A stretch of 64,000 bases of DNA from Rhodalgimonas zhirmunskyi (GTDB lineage Bacteria > Pseudomonadota > Alphaproteobacteria > Rhodobacterales > Rhodobacteraceae), in NCBI GenBank assembly GCA_030848925.1, contig JANFFA010000002.1, positions 372,001-436,000 on the forward strand, written 5' to 3'. Numbering within the stretch: position 1 is the stretch's first letter; every line of letters begins with the position of its first letter. The translations under genes were made by a program, and so were the position numbers. Below the pieces are notes generated by a model that was not told the DNA's origin, did no database searches, and was given only the letters and a program-made list of their open reading frames with translations. Positions 8,617 through 18,492 of this stretch are shown here, in pieces.

Positions 8617-11111
8617 GCGATAGTGACGGCAAGAAAACATTGGGCCTGCGCGGCAGCGGCCGCCCCGGGAATGTGAAGCAAAGCTTCAGCCACGGGCGGA
8701 CCAAGAATGTCGTGGTCGAAACCAAGCGCAAGCGCGTTGTCGTGCCCAAGCCGGGTGCCGGCAAGGCCGGTAGCACGGGCACGGCTTCGGCCGCATCGAG
8801 CGATCCCAAGAAGCGGCCCGCAGGCATTTCCGATGCCGAGATGGAGCGCCGGATGAAGGCCCTCGCCGCCGCCAAGGCACGCGAAGAGGAAGACGCGAAA
8901 GCCCGCGCCGCCGACGAAAAGGCGCGCGAAGAAGAGCGCCAGCGCCGCCGTGAGGAAATGGAGGCGAAGGAGCGCGAAGAGAAAGAGCGCGAAGCTGCCC
9001 TCAAGGCCAAGGCCGAAGAAGAAGAACGCCAGAAGCGCGAAACCGAAGAGGCCGCCAAGCGCGCCGCACAGCAGGCTGCTGCCCCGGCAGATGAGCCTGT
9101 GGCGCGTGCCGCAGCAGCGAAGCCGGCGGCCAAGCAGCAGACCCCCGAGCGCAAGACCGAGCGTGAGCGCGAAGATCGTGGCCGTGGTGCGAAAACCCGC
9201 GACGATGGCGGACGCCGGTCCGGCAAACTGACCCTCAACCAGGCCCTTTCGGGCCGTGAGGGCGGACGCCAGATCTCGATGGCCGCGATGAAGCGGAAGC
9301 AGGAACGCGCGCGTCAGAAGGCGATGGGCAATGTTGAGCGCGAAAAGATCGTGCGCGACGTGCAGGTCCCCGAGATGATCGTGGTTTCCGAGCTTGCCAA
9401 CCGGATGGCCGAGCGGGTTGCCGATGTTGTCAAATCCTTGATGAACATGGGTTTGATGGTGACGCAAAACCAACCGATCGACGCCGACACAGCAGAGCTG
9501 ATCGTCGAGGAATTCGGCCACCGCTCGACCCGTGTTTCGGATGCCGACGTTGAAGACGTGCTGAAAACGCAGGTCGACAACGACGAAGACCTTCAGCCGC
9601 GTCCGCCCGTGATCACGATCATGGGTCACGTCGACCACGGCAAAACCTCGCTTCTGGATGCGATTCGCGATGCGAACGTGACAGGCGGCGAAGCCGGCGG
9701 GATCACCCAGCATATCGGCGCCTATCAGGTGACGACGAAGGGCGGCGATACGCTGACCTTCCTTGATACGCCGGGCCACGCTGCGTTTACGTCGATGCGT
9801 GCCCGTGGTGCGGATGTGACGGATATCGTCGTTCTGGTTGTGGCCGCAGATGATTCGGTCATGCCGCAGACCATCGAGGCGATCAATCACGCCAAGGCGG
9901 CGAAGGTGCCGATGATCGTGGCGATCAACAAATGCGACAAGCCCGCTGCCGATCCTGACAAGGTGCGCGCGGAACTGCTGCAGCATGAAGTGATCGTCGA
10001 GAAGATGTCGGGCGATGTGCAGGACGTGGAAGTTTCGGCCGTGACCGGCGACGGTCTTCCCGAGCTTCTGGAAGCGATCGCGCTGCAGGCCGAAATCCTT
10101 GAGTTGAAAGCCAACCCCGACCGCGCCGCCCAAGGTGCCGTGATCGAGGCACAGCTTGATGTGGGCCGTGGCCCCGTTGCCACCGTTCTGGTTCAGACCG
10201 GGACACTGCGCCAAGGCGATATCTTTGTCGTCGGCGAGCAGTTCGGCAAGGTGCGCGCCCTGATCAACGACAAGGGCGAGCGCGTGCAGGAAGCCGGGCC
10301 TTCGGTTCCTGTTGAGGTTCTTGGCCTGAATGGCACGCCCGAGGCTGGTGACGTTCTGAACGTGACCGAGAACGAAGCGCAGGCACGCGAGATCGCGGAA
10401 TACCGCGAGAGCGCCGCCAAGGAAAAGCGCGCCGCCGCTGGTGCTGCGACAACGCTGGAACAGCTGATGGCCAAGGCCAAGGCCGACCAGAACGTCGCCG
10501 AACTTCCCATTCTGGTGAAGGCGGATGTGCAGGGCTCGGCCGAAGCGATCGTTCAGGCGATGGAAAAGATCGGCAACGACGAAGTCCGCGTGCGCGTGCT
10601 GCACTATGGTGTGGGCGCGATCACCGAAACCGACATCGGCCTTGCCGAAGCATCGGGCGCACCTGTGATCGGCTTCAACGTCCGGGCCAACGCGCCGGCA
10701 CGGAACGCCGCCAACCAGAAGGGCGTGGAAATCCGTTATTACAGCGTGATCTATGACCTTGTGGATGACGTGAAAGCCGCTGCTTCGGGTCTTCTGTCGG
10801 CTGAAATTCGCGAAAACTTCATCGGCTATGCGTCGATCAAAGAGGTCTTCAAGGTTTCGGGCGTGGGCAAGGTTGCGGGCTGTCTCGTCACCGAAGGCGT
10901 TGCACGACGTTCGGCAGGTGTGCGCCTGCTGCGCGACGATGTGGTGATCCACGAAGGCACGCTGAAAACGCTCAAGCGCTTCAAGGACGAAGTGCCCGAG
11001 GTACAGTCGGGCCAGGAATGCGGCATGGCCTTCGAGAACTACGAAGACATTCGCGAAGGCGATGTGATCGAGATCTTCGAGCGCGAGGAAGTCGAGCGCC
11101 AGCTCGATTGA
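8613..11111 (+). CDS. infB: Translation initiation factor IF-2
   Basis: IF-2 is the GTPase that brings initiator tRNA to the ribosome. In 832 residues it shows a long charged N-terminal region rich in Glu/Arg/Lys/Ala (roughly 85-230, probable coiled coil), then the G domain with GHVDHGKT at about 338, DTPGH at about 385 and NKCD at about 439, followed by the domains II-IV including the C-terminal initiator-tRNA-binding part ('[21 protein letters not shown]'). It starts within the stop codon of rnpM. A strong terminator follows 26 bp after its stop, so this closes the operon. Confidence 0.97.
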   Translation: MSDSDGKKTLGLRGSGRPGNVKQSFSHGRTKNVVVETKRKRVVVPKPGAGKAGSTGTASAASSDPKKRPAGISDAEMERRMKALAAAKAREEEDAKARAADEKAREEERQRRREEMEAKEREEKEREAALKAKAEEEERQKRETEEAAKRAAQQAAAPADEPVARAAAAKPAAKQQTPERKTEREREDRGRGAKTRDDGGRRSGKLTLNQALSGREGGRQISMAAMKRKQERARQKAMGNVEREKIVRDVQVPEMIVVSELANRMAERVADVVKSLMNMGLMVTQNQPIDADTAELIVEEFGHRSTRVSDADVEDVLKTQVDNDEDLQPRPPVITIMGHVDHGKTSLLDAIRDANVTGGEAGGITQHIGAYQVTTKGGDTLTFLDTPGHAAFTSMRARGADVTDIVVLVVAADDSVMPQTIEAINHAKAAKVPMIVAINKCDKPAADPDKVRAELLQHEVIVEKMSGDVQDVEVSAVTGDGLPELLEAIALQAEILELKANPDRAAQGAVIEAQLDVGRGPVATVLVQTGTLRQGDIFVVGEQFGKVRALINDKGERVQEAGPSVPVEVLGLNGTPEAGDVLNVTENEAQAREIAEYRESAAKEKRAAAGAATTLEQLMAKAKADQNVAELPILVKADVQGSAEAIVQAMEKIGNDEVRVRVLHYGVGAITETDIGLAEASGAPVIGFNVRANAPARNAANQKGVEIRYYSVIYDLVDDVKAAASGLLSAEIRENFIGYASIKEVFKVSGVGKVAGCLVTEGVARRSAGVRLLRDDVVIHEGTLKTLKRFKDEVPEVQSGQECGMAFENYEDIREGDVIEIFEREEVERQLD

Positions 11112-11136
11112 TCGAAAGCGCTATACGAATAAGAAA

Positions 11137-11169
11137 AAGGGGAGCTTGAGGGCTCCCCTTAATTGTTTT
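11137..11169 (+). terminator. Rho-independent terminator after infB
   Basis: AAGGGGAGC (11137-11145) pairs perfectly with GCTCCCCTT (11152-11160), with a six-base loop, followed by AATTGTTTT. It ends the rimP-nusA-rnpM-infB transcript. Preceding A residues could also let it act in the opposite direction on the small gene at 11249-11383. Confidence 0.88.
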
Positions 11170-11248
11170 GTGGGCTTGTTTGGTCGAACAGGCCCTGAAC
11201 GGTCGCGCCCTTTAGAGTGCCGCTTAGTGGTGTCGGCGGCGAGGGCTG

Positions 11249-11383
11249 TCAGGTGGCGGAACTCACCGATTTTCCAGAGTAGACGCGGTCGCCTACACGG
11301 ACCTGCACCCGCCCGTTCGGCAGGTCTTTTACGAAAATGCCTTGTACCGAGACACAAGAACCAATCGTAACAGTGTGCAACAT
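11249..11383 (-). CDS. Small conserved-looking protein of 44 residues, unknown function
   Basis: On the reverse strand an ATG at 11383 has an excellent ribosome site (GGGGAGG, eight bases upstream) and opens a 44-residue frame. It begins MLHTVTIGSCVSVQGIFVKD and continues 'LPNGRVQVRVGDRVYSGKSV'. The pattern of short beta strands (TIGSCVSV, RVQVRVGDRVYSG) suggests a small beta-barrel fold, which is inference from hydrophobic alternation. I cannot assign a function. It lies in an otherwise empty 445-bp gap between infB and mutT. An AT-rich upstream region with a CtrA-type motif would hold its promoter. Confidence 0.6.
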   Translation of the reverse strand: MLHTVTIGSCVSVQGIFVKDLPNGRVQVRVGDRVYSGKSVSSAT

Positions 11384-11501
11384 CTCAAATCCTCCCCATT
11401 TGGTCTGGATGCAAATCGATGTTGTCACAAAAAGATTAACATATCACCTACTAATATAACTCAATGTCCAATTTTTACGCACAAATATTACGCTGGACTC
11501 T

Positions 11502-11516
11502 TTAACCTGCCTTTAA
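11502..11516. promoter_or_regulatory. CtrA-type motif TTAA-N7-TTAA
   Basis: TTAA at 11502-11505 and TTAA at 11513-11516 are separated by exactly seven bases, the spacing of the CtrA consensus. The final C of the longer consensus is replaced by A. The site lies in an AT-rich stretch (11384-11556) about 120 bp upstream of the small reverse-strand gene. AT-rich DNA makes chance matches more likely. Confidence 0.35.
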
Positions 11517-11556
11517 AACACACATTTTCAGTGATTTTTGATCGTTTGGAAAATTG

Positions 11557-11955
11557 TCAGAGCCAGTCGCGCAGGATCGGAATCAGCGGAATATCGGCGG
11601 GCGGCATCGGGTAATCGCGCAAATCGCGCGGATGTGCCCACTTGAGCACCTGACCTTCGCGCGGTTGCGGCTGGCCCTCCCACTTGCGGCAGGCAAAGAG
11701 CGGCATGAGCAGATGGAAATCATCATAGCCATGCGAGGCGAAGGTGAGCGGCGCGAGACAGGAGTTCCATGTTTCGATCCCGAGTTCCTCGTGCAACTCG
11801 CGGATCAGCGCGGCCTCGGGGGTTTCACCCGGTTCGACCTTGCCACCGGGGAATTCCCAGAGGCCAGCCATGGATTTGCCCTCGGGGCGTTGGGCCAGCA
11901 GGACACGACCATCCCGATCGATCAGAGCGACGGCGGAGACGAGGAGCGTTTTCAT
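11557..11955 (-). CDS. mutT: 8-oxo-dGTP diphosphatase, Nudix hydrolase MutT
   Basis: MutT removes oxidised dGTP from the nucleotide pool. The 132-residue protein has the full Nudix box GGKVEPGETPEAALIRELHEELGI (G-x5-E-x7-REUxEE-x-GU, about residues 36-58) preceded by 'GLWEFPG', and the MutT-type N-terminus 'VSAVALIDRDGRVLLAQRP'. The ATG at 11955 starts MKTLLVSAVA. A longer frame through the palindromic repeat upstream is rejected. It is downstream of argJ in the same direction, with the repeat copy 2 between them. In this order an argJ-mutT neighbourhood is familiar. Confidence 0.93.
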   Translation of the reverse strand: MKTLLVSAVALIDRDGRVLLAQRPEGKSMAGLWEFPGGKVEPGETPEAALIRELHEELGIETWNSCLAPLTFASHGYDDFHLLMPLFACRKWEGQPQPREGQVLKWAHPRDLRDYPMPPADIPLIPILRDWL

Positions 11956-11983
11956 GGGCGGCGGTCCTGCTGGTGCGGTCGGA

Positions 11984-12020
11984 GCGGGGGCCAGCCCCCG
12001 CACCCCCGGGATATTTGGGG
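11984..12020 (+). repeat. Dispersed palindrome repeat, copy 2
   Basis: GCGGGGGC (11984-11991) pairs with GCCCCCGC (11994-12001), followed by ACCCCCGGGATATTT, four variable bases, and AGATGAAG. It shares layout and tail with the copies at 5455 and 60967. It sits in the 82-bp gap between argJ and mutT, antisense to their transcription. Confidence 0.85.
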
Positions 12021-12037
12021 TCAGATGAAGAGATGGA

Positions 12038-13288
12038 TCAGGAGCGGTAGTCGGCGTTGATCTCGATATAGCCATGGGTGAGATCGCAGGTCCAGACGGT
12101 GGCGGTGCCGTTGTCGAGGCCGAGATCGACGCGGATGGTGATATGATCTTTCTTCATGTAGGCGGCGCCGGACTCTTCCGAGTAGGAGGGCGCGACCCAG
12201 CCGTTTTCGGCAACGAGTATATCCCCGAACCAGATGGTCAGGCGGTCCCTTTCGGCGCGTTCGCCGGATTTGCCGACAGCCATGACGATGCGGCCCCAGT
12301 TGGGGTCTTCGCCGGCGACGGCGGTTTTCACCAACGGGGAATTGGCGATGGCCATGGCGACGCGATGCGCCGGGCCGTTGCCGTTGGCACCGGTGATCTG
12401 AATTTCAATCAGCTTGGTCGCGCCTTCGCCATCGCGGGCGATTTGCAGGGCGAGATCGTGCATCACCTGTGCCAGCGCGGCGCGGAAGGGCGCGACGCGA
12501 GGATCGGTGAATTCGGTGATCGGGGCCATGTCAGCGCGGCCTGTGGCCCCGACAAGGACGGTGTCGGAGGTCGAGGTATCGCTATCCACGGTGATGCAGT
12601 TGAACGTCTTGGCGTTTTCGAGCCAGAGGATCTGTTGCAGCACGTCGCGGGTGATCGCCGTGTCAGTGAAGATGTAGGAGAGCATCGTCGCCATGTCGGG
12701 CGCGATCATGCCCGAGCCCTTGGCAAAGCCCGCGATGGTGACCTCTGTACCATCGAGGTCGGCCGTGGCGGTGGCGCCTTTGGGGAAGGTGTCGGTGGTC
12801 ATGATGGCGCGGGCGGCGGCCTCCATCCCGGCATCGGCTTGATCGAGTGCTGTAGAGAGGTCGTCAAGTTTGGCCGTGATCCTGTCCCATGCCAGCGGCT
12901 CACCGATCACACCGGTGGAGGAGGTGAACACCCGCTCGGCGGGCAGGCCGAGGCGCGCGGCGGTGGCTTTTGCGATTTCCATCACCGCATCAAAGCCGCG
13001 CTGGCCGGTGAAGGCGTTGGCATTGCCCGAGTTCACGAGGATCGCCGCGCCAGCGTCGGACTCAAGCCCGATCTTGGCGGCGCAATCTTCGACCGCGGCG
13101 GAGCGGGTGGTGGAACGGGTAAAGACCCCCGCCATGGTGCTGCCCGGCGCGAGATGGGCGAGCATCACATCGGTGCGCCCGGCATAACGCACACCGGCCT
13201 GTGCCGTGGCGAAGCGCACACCGTCAATCGCGGGGAGATTGGGAAATTGGGCGGGCGCCAGCGGCGAGACTTTCGTGATCTTGGCCAC
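12038..13288 (-). CDS. argJ: Bifunctional glutamate N-acetyltransferase / amino-acid acetyltransferase
   Basis: ArgJ recycles the acetyl group in arginine synthesis. The 416-residue precursor cleaves itself before a conserved threonine, seen here in 'GMIAPDMATMLSYIFTDTAI' near residue 190, giving two chains. Other family marks are 'ILVNSGNANAFTGQRGF', 'SSTGVIGEPL', 'NCITVDSDTSTSDT' and the C-terminal 'GYIEINADYRS'. It is full length. The upstream isomerase gene ends 4 bp before the argJ start, so the two form an operon with mutT probably downstream. Confidence 0.96.
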   Translation of the reverse strand: MAKITKVSPLAPAQFPNLPAIDGVRFATAQAGVRYAGRTDVMLAHLAPGSTMAGVFTRSTTRSAAVEDCAAKIGLESDAGAAILVNSGNANAFTGQRGFDAVMEIAKATAARLGLPAERVFTSSTGVIGEPLAWDRITAKLDDLSTALDQADAGMEAAARAIMTTDTFPKGATATADLDGTEVTIAGFAKGSGMIAPDMATMLSYIFTDTAITRDVLQQILWLENAKTFNCITVDSDTSTSDTVLVGATGRADMAPITEFTDPRVAPFRAALAQVMHDLALQIARDGEGATKLIEIQITGANGNGPAHRVAMAIANSPLVKTAVAGEDPNWGRIVMAVGKSGERAERDRLTIWFGDILVAENGWVAPSYSEESGAAYMKKDHITIRVDLGLDNGTATVWTCDLTHGYIEINADYRS

Positions 13289-13292
13289 GGTG

Positions 13293-14144
13293 TCAGTTCT
13301 CCAACAGGTCGGACTGGCCGATGAGTTCGGGATTGAATTCGATCTCGGCGGTGCGGTCGATCTTGGCGTCTTCCTTGAGACGAGCGATTTCGTCTTCGAC
13401 GAGGCGGGTTTGCAGCTTCAGTTCGATGTCGTCACGGACCTCTTCGAGCGGCGGCACCTTGGTGAGGCGGCTTTCGTTGAGCTTGATCACGTGCCAGCCG
13501 AACTGTGTCTTGACGGGGGCCGAGATATCGCCGTCGTTCATCGCGGCGACCGCCTCTTCGAAGGGGGCGACCATCATGCCTGTGCCGAACCAGCCGAGTT
13601 CGCCGCCCGACGGGCCGGAGGGGCCGGTGGATTTTGCCTTGGCCAGCGCCGCGAAATCGGCGCCTTCGTTCAATTCGGTGATCAGCGCTTTGGCTTCGTC
13701 TTCGGTTTCGACGAGGATATGCGAGGCGTTGAACTCTTTTTCCGGCTCGGCGCCGGCATAGGTTTCTTCGTAGGTTTTCTTGAGCGCGGCTTCGGTCATG
13801 CCCTCGTCGATCAGCTTTTCGATCGCTTCAGCCGACATCAGCGAGCGGTGCTGGTTGTCCATCGCAAGGAGCACGCGCTTTGAATCGTGGCCCTTCATCG
13901 ATTGTTCGAGCAGGGTCTGGTTGATCAACTGATCGAGGATGCCCTTGAAGAGCACTTCGTTGGGCAGTTGGGCGTATTGCTGTGGCAGGCCTTCGCGCAC
14001 GAGGATCATGTGACCCAGCGTGATATCGGTGCCGTTGACCGTTGCAATAACGGTTTCGGCGCCGGGTTCTTCGGCCACGGCAACCATCGGCAAAAGTGCG
14101 AGGGCAAAGAGCGGCGCGGCGAGGCGGGTGAGGGTTTTCGGCAT
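13293..14144 (-). CDS. Periplasmic peptidylprolyl cis-trans isomerase, parvulin type
   Basis: The 283-residue protein begins with a signal peptide (MPKTLTRLAAPLFALALL, cleavage near the VAVAEE site). A SurA/PrsA-like N-terminal helical region follows, and a parvulin domain at about 135-235 recognised from 'EFNASHILVETEDEAKAL', 'STGPSGPSGGELGWFGTGMMV' and 'PVKTQFGWHVIKL'. It would assist folding of exported proteins in the periplasm. An in-frame start 12 codons upstream would disturb the signal peptide, so 14144 is preferred. It is immediately upstream of argJ and divergent from secA, so the export theme is shared by neighbours. Confidence 0.9.
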   Translation of the reverse strand: MPKTLTRLAAPLFALALLPMVAVAEEPGAETVIATVNGTDITLGHMILVREGLPQQYAQLPNEVLFKGILDQLINQTLLEQSMKGHDSKRVLLAMDNQHRSLMSAEAIEKLIDEGMTEAALKKTYEETYAGAEPEKEFNASHILVETEDEAKALITELNEGADFAALAKAKSTGPSGPSGGELGWFGTGMMVAPFEEAVAAMNDGDISAPVKTQFGWHVIKLNESRLTKVPPLEEVRDDIELKLQTRLVEDEIARLKEDAKIDRTAEIEFNPELIGQSDLLEN

Positions 14145-14314
14145 AGGTTTCAATCCTTCAAATGCGTGTCGCGTTGACACTGCCGGGGCCGACCCTTACA
14201 TCGCCTTACGGATAAAGGCCAAAGTCACCCCTTCGCGCCCGTTCTACGGCGCGCGCGATTGGGGGGCAAGCGGATGCCGCGCAAGAAAACGTCAACAGCC
14301 GGATCGGATCGAAC

Positions 14315-17017
14315 ATGCTGGGATTTGGAACGCTCGCCAAGAAGGTTTTCGGGACACCGAACGACCGCAAAGTCAAGGCGACCCGCCCGATCATCGAGAA
14401 GATCAACGCGCTCGAAGAAGAATTCGAGACGCTGAGCGACGAGGGCATCAAGACCAAGACCGAAGAGCTTGCCCAGCGGGCGATGAAAGGTGAAAGCCTT
14501 GATGACCTGCTGCCCGAAGCCTTTGCCAACTGTCGCGAGGCGGCCAAGCGGGCGCTGGGCCTGCGGGCGTTCGATGTGCAGCTTATGGGCGGCATCTTCA
14601 TGCACCAGGGCAACATCAGCGAGATGAAGACCGGTGAGGGCAAGACCCTTGTCGCGACCTTCCCTGCCTATCTGAACGCGCTGACAGGCAAGGGCGTGCA
14701 TATTGTCACGGTCAACGACTACCTCGCCAAACGCGACGCCGAATGGATGAGCAAGGTTTACGGCGCGCTGGGGCTGACCACCGGCGTGATCTATCCGCAG
14801 CAGCCCGATGGCGAGAAGCGCGAGGCCTATCGTTGCGACGTGACCTATGCCACGAACAACGAGCTTGGCTTCGATTACCTGCGCGACAACATGAAGAGCG
14901 AGTTGGACCAGATGGCCCAGCGCGGGCATAACTTTGCCATCGTCGATGAGGTGGACAGCATCCTGATCGACGAGGCGCGCACGCCGCTGATCATTTCCGG
15001 CCCGGCACAGGACCGGTCCGAGTTGTACGTAAGCATCGACCGGATCATTCCCGACCTGCTCGAAGAGCATTACAAGATCGACGAGAAGCAGCGTCAGGTG
15101 ACCTTTACCGAGGAAGGCAACGAGTGGCTGGAAGAGCAGCTTGCGGCGCGTGGCCTTCTGCCCGAGGGGCAGAGCCTTTACGACCCGGAAAGCACCACCA
15201 TCGTGCACCACATGAACCAGGGCCTGCGGGCGCATAAGCTGTTCATCCGGGACAAGGATTACATCGTTCGCAACAATGAAGTCGTGCTGATCGACGAATT
15301 CACCGGGCGGATGATGTCGGGGCGACGGCTTTCGGACGGCCTGCACCAGGCGATCGAGGCCAAGGAAGGTGTCGAAATCCAGCCCGAGAACGTGACGCTG
15401 GCGCAGGTGACGTTCCAGAACTACTTCCGACTTTATGACAAGCTGTCGGGGATGACCGGCACAGCGGCGACCGAAGCCGAGGAATTCATGGAGATCTATG
15501 GCCTTGGCGTGGTGGAAGTGCCCACCAACCGGCCAATCGCACGGGTGGACGAAGACGACGCCGTCTATCGCACCGCGCAAGAGAAATTCGAAGCCATCGT
15601 CGAGCGGATCAAGGAGGCCACCGAGAAAGGCCAGCCGATCCTTGTGGGCACGACGAGCATCGAGAAATCGGAAATGCTGTCCGAGATGCTGACGCAGGCC
15701 GGGGTGAAGCACAACGTGCTGAACGCGCGCCACCACGAGCAGGAGGCGCAGATCGTCGCCGACGCGGGCAAGCTGGGCGCGGTGACCATCGCCACGAACA
15801 TGGCCGGGCGCGGCACCGACATCAAGCTGGGCGGGAATGTCGACTTCAAGATCATGGAAGCGATCGAAGCCGATCCCGAGGGCGACCCCGAGGAAATCCG
15901 CCAGCGGATCGAAGCCGAGCACAAAAGCTGGGAAGAAAAGGTCAAGGAGGCCGGTGGTCTTTATGTCCTTGCCACGGAACGGCACGAAAGCCGCCGGATC
16001 GACAACCAGCTGCGCGGTCGGTCGGGCCGTCAGGGGGATCCGGGGCGCTCGTCCTTCTTCCTGAGCCTCGAAGATGACCTGATGCGGATTTTTGGCAGCG
16101 AGCGGCTCGACAAAATGCTCAAGACGCTGGGCATGAAAGAAGGCGAGGCGATCGTGCACCCGTGGGTGAACAAATCGCTGGAGCGCGCGCAGGCGAAGGT
16201 CGAAGGGCGCAACTTCGACATCCGCAAGCAGCTTTTGAAATTCGATGACGTGATGAACGAGCAGCGGAAGGTGATCTTCAAGCAGCGGCTCGACATCATG
16301 AAAACAGCCGACCTGAGCGAAATCGTGAAGGACATGCGCAACGAGGTGATCGACGAACTGGTCGAGACCTATATCCCGCCCAAGAGCTATGCCGACCAGT
16401 GGGATGGCGAGGGGCTTTATGTCGCCGCGATGGAGCATCTGGGCGTCGATGTGCCCGTGATCGACTGGGTCAAAGAAGAAGGCGTGGACGACGAGGAAAT
16501 CACCGAGCGGCTTGAAAAGGCCGCTGACGAAATGATGGCCAAGAAGGCCACCGATTTCGGCCCCGAGAATATGCGCTCGATCGAGAAGCAGGTGCTGTTG
16601 CAGACCATCGACACCAAGTGGCAGGAGCACCTTCTGACGCTGGAACACCTGCGCAGCGTTGTGGGCTTCCGCGGCTATGCCCAGCGCGATCCACTGAATG
16701 AATACAAGAACGAGGCGTTCCAACTGTTCGAGAGCATGCTTGAAAACCTGCGCATTGATGTGACCAAGACGCTGTCCCAGATCCGGCCGCTTACAGCCGA
16801 GGAGCAGGCACAGATGATGGCCCAGCTTCAGGCACAGCAAAACGCCGCACAGGCCGCGGCTGCACCCGCCGAAGACGAGCCGGAGCCCAACCCGGAGAAC
16901 GCCTTGCCCGGGTTCGACGAGAACGATCCCACCACATGGGGCAATCCGGGGCGCAACGAGCCCTGCCCTTGTGGCTCTGGCAAGAAGTTCAAACATTGCC
17001 ACGGGCGGGTTTCCTAA
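14315..17017 (+). CDS. secA: Preprotein translocase ATPase SecA
   Basis: SecA is the motor of the Sec export pathway. The 900 residues carry Walker A (GEGKT at 107-111), the DEVD box within '[19 protein letters not shown]', the second nucleotide-binding fold ('[18 protein letters not shown]', '[18 protein letters not shown]'), the helical scaffold, and a C-terminal zinc motif [14 protein letters not shown] that binds SecB and phospholipids. An Ala/Gln-rich linker (about 830-860) precedes it. The 170-bp upstream region has no obvious arrest peptide gene of the SecM kind. Confidence 0.98.
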   Translation: MLGFGTLAKKVFGTPNDRKVKATRPIIEKINALEEEFETLSDEGIKTKTEELAQRAMKGESLDDLLPEAFANCREAAKRALGLRAFDVQLMGGIFMHQGNISEMKTGEGKTLVATFPAYLNALTGKGVHIVTVNDYLAKRDAEWMSKVYGALGLTTGVIYPQQPDGEKREAYRCDVTYATNNELGFDYLRDNMKSELDQMAQRGHNFAIVDEVDSILIDEARTPLIISGPAQDRSELYVSIDRIIPDLLEEHYKIDEKQRQVTFTEEGNEWLEEQLAARGLLPEGQSLYDPESTTIVHHMNQGLRAHKLFIRDKDYIVRNNEVVLIDEFTGRMMSGRRLSDGLHQAIEAKEGVEIQPENVTLAQVTFQNYFRLYDKLSGMTGTAATEAEEFMEIYGLGVVEVPTNRPIARVDEDDAVYRTAQEKFEAIVERIKEATEKGQPILVGTTSIEKSEMLSEMLTQAGVKHNVLNARHHEQEAQIVADAGKLGAVTIATNMAGRGTDIKLGGNVDFKIMEAIEADPEGDPEEIRQRIEAEHKSWEEKVKEAGGLYVLATERHESRRIDNQLRGRSGRQGDPGRSSFFLSLEDDLMRIFGSERLDKMLKTLGMKEGEAIVHPWVNKSLERAQAKVEGRNFDIRKQLLKFDDVMNEQRKVIFKQRLDIMKTADLSEIVKDMRNEVIDELVETYIPPKSYADQWDGEGLYVAAMEHLGVDVPVIDWVKEEGVDDEEITERLEKAADEMMAKKATDFGPENMRSIEKQVLLQTIDTKWQEHLLTLEHLRSVVGFRGYAQRDPLNEYKNEAFQLFESMLENLRIDVTKTLSQIRPLTAEEQAQMMAQLQAQQNAAQAAAAPAEDEPEPNPENALPGFDENDPTTWGNPGRNEPCPCGSGKKFKHCHGRVS

Positions 17018-17192
17018 CCGCCCGGGCCAAGATGTAAGGCCCTGTGCCTGACCCCTGCTATCTTTGGTTAATCGTTTCCAAACGGCCATCAAACTGTCTC
17101 TGGTTTGTCAAAATGACTCCCTGCCCGGGACATAAGCGCGCCGCTTTTGCCCAGCATCCTCTCAGCCGAGGAAATGGGCATTGGAGGCAGAA

Positions 17193-18455
17193 ATGCCGAA
17201 AGATTGGAAAAGATACACGACCGCAGGCCTGACGTTCGCCACGATCATCACGATCGGCTTCGTCATGCAGAACGGCCAGAACAACGGCCCGCAGGATCAG
17301 GTCATCGCAACCGCGAACATGGGCGCCCCTGTGGCCCCTGCCGCCCTGCCCGAACCGGGGCAGGATGCGGTTCCCGCCGTGCTTCCCGAGGCTTTGCCGG
17401 GCTCTGAGACGAGCGCCGCGGCGCTGGGCGTGAACCAGCCCTATTCGGACCAGGCCCCACAGGACGCGGCCACCATGCCGGGCCTCGACATGACCGCGAT
17501 GGACGCGGGGGGAGAGACAAAGCTTGTTGCCTCGCTCGCCAATGCCATCACATGGGGCGGGCGTGACCGCGCATCCGAGGGAGGGCAGACTGCCGCTTCT
17601 GAGGCCATGCAGTCCGGCGCCCAGGCAGCAATGCAGGCATCACAACAGGCGCCGCTGTCCGAAACCCTGTCGACACGTGACGCGAGCGGCGCGCAATACG
17701 AGACCGCAGCGCTGGGCGATGCTGCAACGGCCCCCCTGCCCGCCACGCCGCGCGAAGCGCCGATGACGGCCAACAGCTGTGAAATTTCGCTCAAGGCTTC
17801 GCCACAGGCCGCCGCGCTTGTGGACCTGACCCTCGATGCGCCGTGCCTGCCCAATGAGCGCGTGACCTTTCACCACAACGGCATGATGTTCACCGAGACC
17901 ACCGGCATGAATGGTGAGCTTGCGCTCAGTGTGCCGGCCCTGACCGAGAATGCCGTGTTCATCGCGTCCTTTGCCAATGGCGAGGGGGCTGTGGCAAACG
18001 CGACCGTCACCTCGCTTGGCTTCTATGACCGTGCCGTGGTGCAATCCGAGGCCGAGAACGCGGTATCGCTTCATGCGCTGGAGTTTGGTGCCGATTACGG
18101 CGACCGTGGCCACATCAACGCAGATGCGCCGGGCGATATTGCCAAGGCCGCGGCGGGCGAAGGTGGCTTCCTCATGGTGATGGGAAACCCCCAGATCGCC
18201 AAGGGCATCATGGCGCAGGTCTATTCCTTCCCGGCCGGGTTTACCTCGGCCGAGGGCGAGATCGCGCTGAGCGTGGAAATCGAAGTGACCGACGCGAATT
18301 GCGGGCGTCCGCTGGACGCGCAATCGATCGAAGCACTGCAAGGTGGCAAGCTTTCGGTTCAGACACTGGACCTGACAATGCCGGATTGCGATGCGGTGGG
18401 TGACTTTCTGGTGTTGAAAAACCTCGTCAATGACCTGAAAGTGGCGAAGAACTGA
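17193..18455 (+). CDS. Membrane-anchored/exported protein of unknown function, downstream of secA
   Basis: I do not recognise a characterised family. The 420-residue protein has one N-terminal hydrophobic helix (about 9-26), a long Ala/Pro/Gln-rich low-complexity region (about 45-190), and a C-terminal globular region with 'NSCEISLKASPQAAALVDLTL' and four cysteines (C in NSCEI, APCLPN, DANCGRP and MPDCDA) that could form disulfides in the periplasm. The ATG at 17193 has GGAGG upstream. In related genomes the gene after secA is often labelled simply 'translocase', which looks like label transfer from secA rather than evidence. The next gene follows 38 bp later. Confidence 0.7.
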   Translation: MPKDWKRYTTAGLTFATIITIGFVMQNGQNNGPQDQVIATANMGAPVAPAALPEPGQDAVPAVLPEALPGSETSAAALGVNQPYSDQAPQDAATMPGLDMTAMDAGGETKLVASLANAITWGGRDRASEGGQTAASEAMQSGAQAAMQASQQAPLSETLSTRDASGAQYETAALGDAATAPLPATPREAPMTANSCEISLKASPQAAALVDLTLDAPCLPNERVTFHHNGMMFTETTGMNGELALSVPALTENAVFIASFANGEGAVANATVTSLGFYDRAVVQSEAENAVSLHALEFGADYGDRGHINADAPGDIAKAAAGEGGFLMVMGNPQIAKGIMAQVYSFPAGFTSAEGEIALSVEIEVTDANCGRPLDAQSIEALQGGKLSVQTLDLTMPDCDAVGDFLVLKNLVNDLKVAKN

Positions 18456-18492
18456 TCCAGCGCCATCCTGACGCGTCACTCGCGAGGACACA

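Noticed and set aside
8472-10952. Reverse-strand frame opposite infB
   Set aside because: Antisense to a complete IF-2 gene; no domains and no ribosome site.
14225-17092. Very long reverse-strand open frame (about 955 codons) opposite secA
   Set aside because: It is fully antisense to secA, whose protein has all family motifs. Such shadow frames are common in high-GC DNA, and its translation shows no recognisable domain.
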